Below, in pieces: positions 6,864-13,995 of a stretch of DNA of 16,472 nucleotides (position 1 is its first letter; each line of letters begins with the position of its first letter). Source of the DNA: Gammaproteobacteria bacterium (lineage in GTDB: Bacteria > Pseudomonadota > Gammaproteobacteria > SZUA-229); NCBI GenBank assembly GCA_026197015.1, contig JAPHRB010000066.1, positions 1 to 16,472 on the forward strand, read 5' to 3'. The notes under the pieces were generated by a model. It worked only from the letters and a program-made list of their open reading frames with translations, was not told the DNA's origin and did no database searches. The position numbers were made by a program, and so were the translations under genes.

Positions 6864-7196
6864 TTTATTAAACTTAATCTGAAAATATTTATTACTTTTA
6901 TGTTCTGGCGTGGGGATGAGATAAAAGGCAAAGGCAGGGGAAAACGCAAATAAACGCGAATGAACGCAAATATTAGATTGTTAACTAACACTTTAACTCG
7001 TTTCCACGCGGAACTTGAGAACGAGTTAATTATGTTAGGTTTTCTCAGTGTACTTCGTGCCTCTGTGGCAATACTTGTTGTGATTAACTCTGGAAAGAGA
7101 ATGCTTTTATAAAAAGTAAGTTCTGTGTCTCTATTCGTGTGGTCAAATTCAAGATAGATAGACAACCACTGTCCGTATGCATTCCCACGCGGGAGC

Positions 7197-7212
7197 ATGG
7201 GAACGAGGTAAT
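7197..7212. repeat. 16-bp dispersed repeat ATGGGAACGAGGTAAT (copy a)
   Basis: Identical to 16294-16309 after the last gene. Here it follows a CCCACGCGGGAG hairpin; at the other site only the tail is kept. Confidence 0.6.
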
Positions 7213-7308
7213 GAAATAAGAGCACTTTTTAAAATGATACTTATTAATTAATATTTGCGTTCATTCGCGTTTATTTACTACGCGCTCCTGCGCTTCGCCC
7301 TTTCAGGG

Positions 7309-7370
7309 CCGCACTAACGTGCGTTCAAAATGTTCCTACATTTTAGTGCGGTTTCTTTTGCCTTTTATTT
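7309..7370 (+). terminator. Large hairpin with following T-rich tract
   Basis: CCGCACTAA (7309-7317) pairs perfectly with TTAGTGCGG (7343-7351), with an inner AAAATGT/ACATTTT stem (7327-7333, 7338-7344), and is followed by TTTCTTTTGCCTTTTATTT. In plus orientation it could end read-through from the ene-reductase gene 450 bp upstream. It is also part of the repeat mosaic, so a terminator role is uncertain. Confidence 0.35.
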
Positions 7371-7407
7371 CGTTCCCCAGCCTTTGACTTTTCAAAACTT
7401 TAAGTAA

Positions 7408-7432
7408 CCCCTGGCCAAATAGGCGGGTTTTT
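7408..7432 (+). terminator. Weak terminator-like hairpin in the convergent gap
   Basis: AACCCC and GGCGGGTT form a short bulged stem followed by a T-run in plus orientation, just before the end of the minus-strand FHA gene. It may protect the FHA operon from opposing transcription. Confidence 0.3.
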
Positions 7433-7455
7433 TATGCGCTCCAGATAAAATATTG

Positions 7456-8163
7456 TTATTCAAAAAAGAACGTCATTTTAACACCGGCTACTTCTAATGA
7501 ATCGTTATCACTCAGTGGGTGTGCTTTTGAGCCAATTTGACTATCGTTTACTCTGGGGCGTTCACCGTTATCACCACCATCAATATGTATCAGGAAGTAT
7601 CCGGTCGGTCGGCGGGTGATGGCTGCAACCTGTACACCGGGTTTACCCAGTGTAGTTAATACTTTTGTAAGCGGCAGTTCTCTGCCACTATTAGGGCCAC
7701 TGACTAAACGAATTTTAGCTTTTTGCTGGCTGCTTTTACCTGAGTCAGAAGAGGTGATTTCCGCAACAATCGCACCAACAGATTGATCAATTTCTTTACT
7801 GCCTTCGGTTTCCTGCATACCGTCGGAATCCGGATTAATAATCATCGTCTTTTCGAAATCATTAGCAGAGCCGGTATTAGCATTTATATATTTTATTTCA
7901 TGCTTGCCAACTTTAATGAGATCGCCATCTGTTAATACATTCTTTTTAACTAATGAGCCATTAAGATAGGTGCCATTAGTACTGTTTAAATCTTCAATGA
8001 ATGAATCATTGAGGATAGTAAGTATTTTGGCGTGGTGACCACTTACAGCCAGATTGTCCAGATGGATATCATTGTCACTCTTACGGCCAATGGACATTGT
8101 TTCTTTATTCAGTTGAAGCTCACTTTCTACTTCACCGTTGAAACTTATTTGTATTGTTGCCAT
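7456..8163 (-). CDS. Protein with two FHA (phosphothreonine-reader) domains
   Basis: A 235-residue cytoplasmic protein. FHA1 (about 1-95) has every binding-loop marker: GR at 26-27, SGHH at 41-44, NSTNGTYLNG at 60-69. This domain should bind phosphothreonine peptides. A low-complexity acidic linker (about 97-147) contains EKTMIINPD (104-112), whose Thr106 looks like a kinase target and FHA ligand. Residues 149-235 (IRLVSGPNSGREL... to ...LEVAGVKMTFFF) form a second FHA-like sandwich. It lacks the SxxH and NG signature except a loose PRVNDSQIG, so it may not read phosphothreonine. It is the third gene of the kinase-phosphatase-FHA unit, 78 bp after the phosphatase. It is probably the reader or output adaptor of that circuit; its binding partner is not evident. 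Confidence 0.88.
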   Translation of the reverse strand: MATIQISFNGEVESELQLNKETMSIGRKSDNDIHLDNLAVSGHHAKILTILNDSFIEDLNSTNGTYLNGSLVKKNVLTDGDLIKVGKHEIKYINANTGSANDFEKTMIINPDSDGMQETEGSKEIDQSVGAIVAEITSSDSGKSSQQKAKIRLVSGPNSGRELPLTKVLTTLGKPGVQVAAITRRPTGYFLIHIDGGDNGERPRVNDSQIGSKAHPLSDNDSLEVAGVKMTFFFE

Positions 8164-8241
8164 TTTGCTACCTATCTTAATTTAAAGTTATTCAGTTAAC
8201 TTCTGAACGGCTTTATGTCGTTTATAAAAGTTACTCTTATT

Positions 8242-9066
8242 CTAAGAGAATATATCTAAAATTTTAGAAAACCAGTTGGAATTAGCCGGAAATTCTTTTA
8301 AAACCTGTGCAAGCATAACCGATACATTATCTTTGCCACCATGATCCTTAGCTTGCTTTATTAATTCTTTATTCATTTTATTCAGGTTGTCACGATAATT
8401 TAATTGAATATCTTCAATCAGGTCATCGCCAATCATGTCGGTTAAACCATCTGAACAAAGTAAATAAGTGTCACCGGTCAGCGCAATATCTTCTAACAAA
8501 TCAACATCAACCGTTGTACTTACGCCTACGGCACGGGTAACCAGATTTTTATTTAATGACTCTCTCGCTTCTTTTTTTGTATAAAAACCTCGATCAACCA
8601 GTTCTTGCAATAAAGTATGATCACGTGTCATCTGCTCCAGTAAACGATCACGCATACGATATAAACGTGAGTCACCAACATGCGCGACGGTGATACGGTT
8701 ATCGTATAGTAGTAATACTACAATAGTCGTACCCATGCCTTCATAATTTTTATTATTTTGTGCAGCTGTATAAATTTTTAAATTCGCATCTTTGATTGCT
8801 TTTTCAATCAGCATGCTTTCAAGACTGTAACCGGTATTCTCGTCTGTGTTACCGGTTGAAATTTGTGGTAGTGCAGAGCTTAAATCTTGCATAATAGAAT
8901 CAACGGCAATAGCGCTGGCTACTTCACCGCCTTTATGTCCACCCATACCATCAGCCAGCACAAGTAAACCCAGGTCGGCATTACTCGCAATGCTATCTTC
9001 GTTATGGTCACGAACCAGACCTTCGTCTGTGATTCCTGTGATCTCGATTTTGTCTTTAAGGCTCAT
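8242..9066 (-). CDS. PP2C-family Ser/Thr protein phosphatase
   Basis: A 274-residue stand-alone PP2C (PPM) phosphatase, the size of Stp1/PrpC/PppA proteins. All metal- and phosphate-binding motifs are present: RDHNED (19-24), LADGMGG (37-43), MGTT (111-114), HVGDSRLY (129-136), LLCSDGLTD (202-210) and GGKDNVSV (243-250). No membrane segment or signal peptide is visible, so it acts in the cytoplasm and should reverse Thr/Ser phosphorylation by the kinase encoded just upstream. Translation could begin at TTG 9069, but the adjacent ATG at 9066 is preferred. It starts 17 bp after the kinase stop, which indicates one operon. The C-terminal tail FPANSNWFSKILDIFS (about 259-274) is amphipathic and may touch the membrane. 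Confidence 0.93.
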   Translation of the reverse strand: MSLKDKIEITGITDEGLVRDHNEDSIASNADLGLLVLADGMGGHKGGEVASAIAVDSIMQDLSSALPQISTGNTDENTGYSLESMLIEKAIKDANLKIYTAAQNNKNYEGMGTTIVVLLLYDNRITVAHVGDSRLYRMRDRLLEQMTRDHTLLQELVDRGFYTKKEARESLNKNLVTRAVGVSTTVDVDLLEDIALTGDTYLLCSDGLTDMIGDDLIEDIQLNYRDNLNKMNKELIKQAKDHGGKDNVSVMLAQVLKEFPANSNWFSKILDIFS

Positions 9067-9083
9067 CAAATTTAATTCTATTA

Positions 9084-11654
9084 CTAATTAGTTTTCTTTT
9101 TATTCTGGGCAATTATTTGCAGGCATTTACGTAGATCACCGGCCATTTGAGCCCCACTTTGATAACGTTTTTCCGGGTCTTTGGCAAGAGCCCTGTTTAT
9201 TATTACTGATACACAACGCGGCAGTTCAGGTCTGATGCTATCAGGTTTAGGGTGTGTTTCATTGGCAATTTTATACATTAATGTTGCCATTGAATCACCA
9301 GTAAAGGGTAGGCGCCCGGTCATAAACTGAAACATCATTACACCCAGTGAAAACAGATCTGATTTACCGTCTACTTTTTTACCTGCTAATTGTTCTGGTG
9401 ACATATACGAAGGTGTACCTAAAACCATCCCCGTTTTGGTTTTGCTTGAATCGGTAATGCGCGCAATACCAAAGTCAGTAATTTTTAATGTATCAGATTT
9501 AATTTCATACATTATATTGGCGGGTTTAATGTCTCTGTGCACAACATTTGCTTTATGAGCATAATCCAGACCTTCAGCGCAACGGCGAACAATATCCAGT
9601 ACTTTAGTTATCGGCAGTAATTTATCTGCTTTACCGTATTGCACCATATCGCCACCCTTAAGGAACTCCATTGCGATATATGCCAGGTCGTGCTCTTCAC
9701 CTGCATCAAATATAGTCACGATATTAGGGTGACTTAAACGACCTGCAGTTTCAGCTTCGCGGAAGAAACGGTCTTTAACATCCTGTAATTCGTCCTCTTC
9801 AAACTCTTGCGACAGGGCCATCGTTTTAATGGCCACAATGCGAGAAATTTTAGGGTCTTTTCCAAGATAAACAGCACCCATTGCACCTTTGCCAAGTTCT
9901 TTTTCAACCTCATAACGGCCTAACATGGGTTTCTCAACACCACCACCTTTTAATAACAGGGTGCCGCCGGGTGAGTTGTTTGAGCCGCCTAGAATAACGG
10001 TTTCTTCCATCGCAGAGGCGCGGTTTAAACGTTGTTTTATATCACGGAACTTAGGATCGATATCTTTCATAACCTGATAAACCGATCCCGCTTTATTGAA
10101 TTGACGTTTGCGCTCAAAATCTAATGCCAGGTTATATAATAACTCTAGTGATTCAGGTGATTTAGTCAGACGGCGGAACTTATCAAATGCGGCATCCAGT
10201 TGCCCCTGACCCTGTAAAGATAAACCTAACATTCTATTCGATTCTGCAGATTCAGCATCCAGTGCCAGTTTGCCTTTTTCGGTAGATAAGTAACGTTTGG
10301 TAGTGAGTAACAAATGCCCAGCAATAAGTAGTATTGATGGATTTACCAGTTGTAACCAGAGGCCACTACCCGTCATTAAAATATAGTGAGTGATAAACAG
10401 GGATACAAACAATATTATGCTTATAAGAGCAGATACACCTGCTTTTATGCGAGGCAGTATAAAAATAATATAGAGGGCAATAAATAGTGTTATGCCAGCT
10501 ACTGTTGGCAGGCTCCATTCAGGTTCTATAAAAAAGTCTTCATTCAGTATGCTCGAAACAGAGTGGGCCAGGGTGAGTACCGGAGCCATATTTGAATTAA
10601 TCGGGGTGACCATTGTATCGCCAACACCAACAGCTGTAGCGCCTATAAGTACAATTTTACCTTTGTATTTTGATGCGGGTATTTTTCCCTGCAAAACATC
10701 ATAAAACGAGTCAACCGGGAATGCGCTGGATTCACCAACATTATTGTAGAAATATGTGTTCATTAATAAATTAGGACTGGTTTTAATCGACAAACGATCC
10801 AGTTCTACACTTTCACCCAGATTAATTGTTACATCTTCAGGTGTTAAATTTAAGCTGCGTAATGCCAGTTGAAGTGACAGAGAAGGGTACATCTGGTCAT
10901 AGTAATCAACCACCAGAGGTTCGGAGCGAATACTGCCATCTGTGTCAGGATAGGCTGCAAGGGCACCAATACTGTCTGCCTGTGAGCCCACTATTTCAAT
11001 TGGATAAAAAACATTAGCGACAGGTAATGGAAATTTATTTTCAGGATTCGTTGTAGGATTGTTTTTTATATTGGTCAACTTATTACGTGTGACATAAGTT
11101 GGCATCTGAGTATCGGGCTTGCCATGGCGTGCACCTATTCCCATGTGCATAGCCAGCACGACATTACCAGCATCAGTTAAACTATCTGCTAATTTTTGAT
11201 CAGTATTCAGGTCGACTTCAGCGGCCAGTAGTTTTTCACCGAGTACTTTAATGTCTTTATTGATTAAGCGATCAGATTCAGGGTCTAATTGAAGTAGGCT
11301 GCTGCTGCCGTAAAATACGAGTAAATCCTGGATATAACGCATACCCGGGTCAATTTGTGGTTCTATAAAAAACGTCGTTTGGCCAATTACTTTGGCGCCG
11401 CCTTTTTTGAGTATACGATGCATTTCAGCATGAATATCTCGAGGCCATGGCCAGCGGCCGATATTGGAGATACTGACATCATCAATGGCAATAACTGCGA
11501 CTTTATCGTTAGGAACTCGTTCAGCTGAACGCACGCCAAAATCATAAGCACTAAGCTCTAAAGTATCGAATAAGCCAATTTTGCCGAGTGAAATAATTAA
11601 GATGCATATGGCAAGACCCGCAAACCAGTCTTTTTTCCAGAATGCCTGTTTCAT
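9084..11654 (-). CDS. CHASE2-domain transmembrane Ser/Thr protein kinase
   Basis: An 856-residue sensor kinase. After a short basic N-terminus, one membrane helix (about 11-29) leads into a CHASE2 sensor (about 30-380) with VAVIAIDDVSISNIGRWPWPR (52-72) and KGKIVLIGATAVGVGD (331-346). Three further helices follow (about 386-402, 405-427 and 433-451), then a soluble region with two TPR-like helical pairs (about 472-540). The eukaryotic-like kinase domain (about 580-845) is complete: GKGAMGAVYLG glycine loop (588-598), VAIK Lys610, E633, HRDIKPAN (706-713, Asp708), DFG (727-729), GTPSYMSPEQ (746-755). It should sense a periplasmic signal and phosphorylate cytoplasmic Thr/Ser residues. EETVIL (550-555) in the linker is a probable autophosphorylation and FHA-docking site. 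GGTGA-type SD sequence precedes the ATG. It heads the operon with the PP2C and FHA genes. Confidence 0.94.
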   Translation of the reverse strand: MKQAFWKKDWFAGLAICILIISLGKIGLFDTLELSAYDFGVRSAERVPNDKVAVIAIDDVSISNIGRWPWPRDIHAEMHRILKKGGAKVIGQTTFFIEPQIDPGMRYIQDLLVFYGSSSLLQLDPESDRLINKDIKVLGEKLLAAEVDLNTDQKLADSLTDAGNVVLAMHMGIGARHGKPDTQMPTYVTRNKLTNIKNNPTTNPENKFPLPVANVFYPIEIVGSQADSIGALAAYPDTDGSIRSEPLVVDYYDQMYPSLSLQLALRSLNLTPEDVTINLGESVELDRLSIKTSPNLLMNTYFYNNVGESSAFPVDSFYDVLQGKIPASKYKGKIVLIGATAVGVGDTMVTPINSNMAPVLTLAHSVSSILNEDFFIEPEWSLPTVAGITLFIALYIIFILPRIKAGVSALISIILFVSLFITHYILMTGSGLWLQLVNPSILLIAGHLLLTTKRYLSTEKGKLALDAESAESNRMLGLSLQGQGQLDAAFDKFRRLTKSPESLELLYNLALDFERKRQFNKAGSVYQVMKDIDPKFRDIKQRLNRASAMEETVILGGSNNSPGGTLLLKGGGVEKPMLGRYEVEKELGKGAMGAVYLGKDPKISRIVAIKTMALSQEFEEDELQDVKDRFFREAETAGRLSHPNIVTIFDAGEEHDLAYIAMEFLKGGDMVQYGKADKLLPITKVLDIVRRCAEGLDYAHKANVVHRDIKPANIMYEIKSDTLKITDFGIARITDSSKTKTGMVLGTPSYMSPEQLAGKKVDGKSDLFSLGVMMFQFMTGRLPFTGDSMATLMYKIANETHPKPDSIRPELPRCVSVIINRALAKDPEKRYQSGAQMAGDLRKCLQIIAQNKKKTN

Positions 11655-12095
11655 CTATCACCCAGTTTTTTTGTTAGTAATCTGAAAGGAGCCATTATTG
11701 CTAGCTGTTCCCCAGTTTTTATTATTATTTTATAGGCTGGCTTTAAAAAGAGGCCGAGCGTCCTTAAGGTAAGAATAGATCATAAACGCTAGACTTGCCT
11801 GCCGCTAGTGAAAATTAGTGCTTTTTTAATAAAATCACAGTGTTGGAATGATATATTGAGGTGAAACTTGAAAGCTATGTTATAAAACTTAATGGCTGAA
11901 TATTGTGCTTAAATGTATGTGATTTTTCGTTTTTGAGGTGATTTTTTAGTGCTTTTCTTTCTTATTGCCAGTAATCATGGCTTTTATCAGGTTTTCTCCG
12001 TGTGATAGGCCTGAGAGTAAAATCACTGAAATATGAATCAATACTAATTAAAAGCCTGAAATTGGCAAAAGCCGTGTTTATAAGTAGTATTTCGG

Positions 12096-12119
12096 GCCGC
12101 TTATTTGCAAATAAGCGGC
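12096..12119. repeat. 24-bp perfect palindrome
   Basis: GCCGCTTATTTG (12096-12107) is followed directly by its exact reverse complement (12108-12119). As DNA it is a two-fold-symmetric site; as RNA it is a 10-12 bp stem with almost no loop. No T-tract follows on either strand, so it is a poor intrinsic terminator. Binding site or recombination/regulatory dyad are possible. Confidence 0.6.
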
Positions 12120-12445
12120 TCATCTTCGACCGTACACAGTCATAGTTCACCGGGCGAGGTTAAAAACTGCGTAACCATCAGCTTTATAACTATCTCCTGG
12201 TCTTTGTAAGTGGTTATAAATGAATAACAGGCTCTTATTCACTGCTCATAAAAGCAATGCTGAAGCTGGTAACTCGTCTTCAGTGAAAGATCCTGATAAA
12301 TATATCCCATATTCGTACTTCTGATCACATCCACCTTCTTTTTATAAAATTTATAACATCGCAAGAATTTGCCTGTGTGCTCCATTGAAACCCAAAAGTA
12401 TTTAGACCTGTTTTTATTTGCAGTACTTAACTAGAGGCGTCATGT

Positions 12446-12456
12446 GATGTCTCTCA
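12446..12456 (+). repeat. 11-bp direct repeat GATGTCTCTCA (copy 1; copy 2 at 12543-12553)
   Basis: The two copies flank promoter A, one about 30 bp upstream of the -35 box and one in the predicted leader. Copy 2 is also the left side of an imperfect hairpin with TGAGTTAGAGATGTA (from 12560). They may be binding sites or leader structure. Confidence 0.4.
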
Positions 12457-12484
12457 CAAAATACCACGGCACTAAAAGTTTATG

Positions 12485-12517
12485 TTGATTTATTATAAAT
12501 TGGGAATATAATCCCAA
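12485..12517 (+). promoter_or_regulatory. Promoter-operator A of the DUF5666 lipoprotein gene
   Basis: TTGATT (12485-12490), a 16-bp spacer and a perfect TATAAT (12507-12512) form a strong sigma70 promoter. The -10 box lies inside the palindrome TTGGGA-ATATAA-TCCCAA (12500-12517). The 17-bp core TGGGAATATAATCCCAA recurs exactly at 13977-13993 before the DUF6502 gene. A regulator bound to the palindrome would block the -10 box. The predicted 5' UTR is about 100 nt. Confidence 0.75.
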
Positions 12518-12620
12518 ATATAGAGATTAAAAATACTCTTTAGATGTCTCTCAGATAAATGAGTTAGAGATGTAGATCAGATTAATAAACAATAATTTCC
12601 AATAATCAGGGGCCAGTACA

Positions 12621-13868
12621 ATGAATAATCAATCGAGTTTAAATAAAACTTTATTAGCGGCATCAATAACAGCGGCAATAACGATGTTGAGTGCGTGTGG
12701 TGGAGGTGATAGCAGCCAGCCAGTGGGTTCAAGTTCTACAGTGGGTGTTATTACCGGTTTCGGTAGTGTTTACGTGAACGGCGTTGAATATGAAACAGAC
12801 AGGGCCAGTATCGATATCGATGGTAAACAAAGTATTGAAACATCACTTGGCATAGGTGATGTGGTTGTTTTACAGGGCTCGGTTAATGCGGACGGTGTAA
12901 CCGGTTCAGCTACTGCTATTTCATGTGCAGATGAGTTAGAGGGATATGTACTCGACTTATCAGGCCTGGTAGCAGGTATTGGGTCAATTAATGTAATGGG
13001 TCAAAACGTAAGTATAAATATAGATACGGTGTTTGATAGTGATACGTTGACCTCTATCAGTGACTTATCTGTTAACGATATTGTTGAAGTGAGTGGTTTT
13101 GCAGATGGTAATGGCAATATATTGGCTACACGTATCGAAACTAAAAATGCGGCTGAAGATATAGAGCTGAAAGGTTTAGTTAGCAACCTTGATGTAAATG
13201 TTAAAACATTTACAATCGGTACCTTAACAATCGATTATAGCTCGGCGCAAGAACTCCCTTCTAATCTTGATAATAACTTATATGTTGAAGTAAAAACCGA
13301 AACCGCGTTATCCGGTAATCTGAATGACGGTTTTGTTCTATCAGCGAGCAAAGTTGAGATAGAAGATGATGGTGATATGGATATGGATGGTGACGAGGGG
13401 GATGAGTTAAAAGTACAGGGTCTGGTATCAGATGTTACTGAAACTTCTTTCCGTTTTAATGGTCAGTTAGTTGAATTCTCTTCACTGGATATAGATGATG
13501 ACTTTAATTTGAGTTCACTGGTCGATGGAATGATGATTACCGTTGAAGGTTATATTGATGCTAACGGTAATTTTGTAGTAGAAGAAATTGAAGAAGATCA
13601 TGAATCAGAGCTTGAAGTTGAAGGCACTGTGACGGCTAAAACAGAAATCTCGGTTACAGTATCCAGTAATTCTGTGCTGACAACATTTGTTATCAACAAT
13701 GATACACGTATGATTGATGAGCAGGACAGTGGCGTAACACCTTTACATTACTTTAGTCTAACGGATGTAGCCATTGGTGATTTCGTTGAGGTTAAATATT
13801 ACGTTGATAACAGTAATAACGATAATGTGGCGACCGAACTAGAAAGAGAAGATGCACCATCAACCTAG
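12621..13868 (+). CDS. DUF5666-repeat lipoprotein A
   Basis: A 415-residue exported protein. A signal peptide with lipobox LSAC (Cys26) predicts a lipoprotein, followed by a Gly/Ser linker. The rest is about five tandem beta-rich DUF5666-like units. The first carries the family's sharp signature GVITGFGSVYVNGVEYETD (42-60). Later units recur at roughly 65-80 residue steps with ends such as DIVEVSGFADGNGNILATRIE (153-173), LYVEVKTE, and MMITVEGYIDANGNFVVEEIE (304-324). A strongly acidic insert lies at 246-262 (EIEDDGDMDMDGDEGDE), possibly cation-binding. AGGGG lies 8 bases before the ATG. Lys2-type sorting residues are absent (position +2 is Gly), consistent with outer-membrane sorting. Function is unknown; shared promoter architecture ties it to the DUF6502 gene downstream. 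Confidence 0.88.
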   Translation: MNNQSSLNKTLLAASITAAITMLSACGGGDSSQPVGSSSTVGVITGFGSVYVNGVEYETDRASIDIDGKQSIETSLGIGDVVVLQGSVNADGVTGSATAISCADELEGYVLDLSGLVAGIGSINVMGQNVSINIDTVFDSDTLTSISDLSVNDIVEVSGFADGNGNILATRIETKNAAEDIELKGLVSNLDVNVKTFTIGTLTIDYSSAQELPSNLDNNLYVEVKTETALSGNLNDGFVLSASKVEIEDDGDMDMDGDEGDELKVQGLVSDVTETSFRFNGQLVEFSSLDIDDDFNLSSLVDGMMITVEGYIDANGNFVVEEIEEDHESELEVEGTVTAKTEISVTVSSNSVLTTFVINNDTRMIDEQDSGVTPLHYFSLTDVAIGDFVEVKYYVDNSNNDNVATELEREDAPST

Positions 13869-13891
13869 ATCAGTTCAGCTGCAAAACAGAA

Positions 13892-13909
13892 TACCAGGGA
13901 TGGTTTTTG
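13892..13909 (+). terminator. Weak terminator-like hairpin after DUF5666 gene A
   Basis: ACCA-GGGA-TGGT followed by TTTTTG lies 24 bp past the stop. The 4-bp stem is weak; a second small stem TTTGTT/AACAAA (13906-13925) overlaps it. It would separate gene A from promoter B. Confidence 0.25.
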
Positions 13910-13960
13910 TTGGTTAGTTAACAAATACTAATAAAACAGCACAAAGGATGAGGTAATTAC

Positions 13961-13993
13961 TTGAAACCTGGCGAAATGGGAATATAATCCCAA
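13961..13993 (+). promoter_or_regulatory. Promoter-operator B of the DUF6502-DUF5666 operon (predicted leaderless)
   Basis: TTGAAA (13961-13966), a 16-bp spacer and TATAAT (13983-13988) form a near-consensus sigma70 promoter. The -10 box is embedded in TGGGAATATAATCCCAA (13977-13993), identical to promoter A. Transcription should start about 7 bp after the -10 box, that is at or next to the ATG at 13996, leaving no room for a ribosome-binding site. Confidence 0.75.
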
Positions 13994-13995
13994 CT

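Larger units (their letters stand above)
6911..7379. repeat. Nested inverted-repeat mosaic between convergent genes
   Basis: The 592-bp gap 6864-7455 has no credible gene but is full of repeats. An imperfect outer pair (6911-6932 with 7357-7379) encloses a perfect 28-bp pair (6948-6975 with 7249-7276; AACGCGAATGAACGC type). Inside these are a 10-bp hairpin TTAACTCGTT (6993-7002 with 7020-7029), a segment resembling CCACAGAGGCACGAAG repeats (about 7043-7078, minus strand), and CATTCCCACGCGGGAGCATG (7180-7199 region) leading into GGGAACGAGG. Between the right inner and outer arms lie two more hairpins (7297-7309 and 7309-7351). These resemble dispersed repeats common in environmental gammaproteobacteria that have piled up here. 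An open frame at 6860-7225 on the minus strand is made only of these repeats and is not a gene. Confidence 0.7.
11655..12620. other. 966-bp region without a convincing gene (operon promoter area plus unknown sequence)
   Basis: This region lies between the divergent kinase operon and the DUF5666 gene. It must hold the kinase-operon promoter (minus strand; TATAAAAT-like sequence near 11722-11734 is a weak candidate) and the DUF5666 promoter (12485-12512). It also holds a 24-bp perfect palindrome (12096-12119) and an 11-bp direct repeat GATGTCTCTCA (12446-12456 and 12543-12553). Short open frames at 11962-12150 (minus) and 12220-12324 (plus, 34 codons) have no good ribosome site and no recognisable family. 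I see no tRNA or known riboswitch consensus, but a small RNA cannot be excluded. Confidence 0.6.

Noticed and set aside
6860..7225. 121-codon minus-strand open frame
   Set aside because: It is made entirely of dispersed repeats and hairpins and has no ribosome site or family resemblance.
10492..11017. Plus-strand open frames inside the kinase gene
   Set aside because: These are antisense shadows of a well-supported CHASE2 coding region.
11962..12150. 62-codon minus-strand open frame with GTG start
   Set aside because: No Shine-Dalgarno sequence, runs straight through the perfect palindrome, and has atypical composition.
12120..12310. Possible riboswitch in the gene-free region
   Set aside because: I compared it by eye with cyclic-di-GMP and lysine riboswitch cores and found no consensus match; a covariance search would be needed.
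12220..12324. 34-codon plus-strand ORF (MNNRLLFTAHK... to ...YIPYSYF)
   Set aside because: The end faintly recalls conjugation ATPase N-termini, but it is too short, has no good ribosome site, and no neighbouring conjugation genes.
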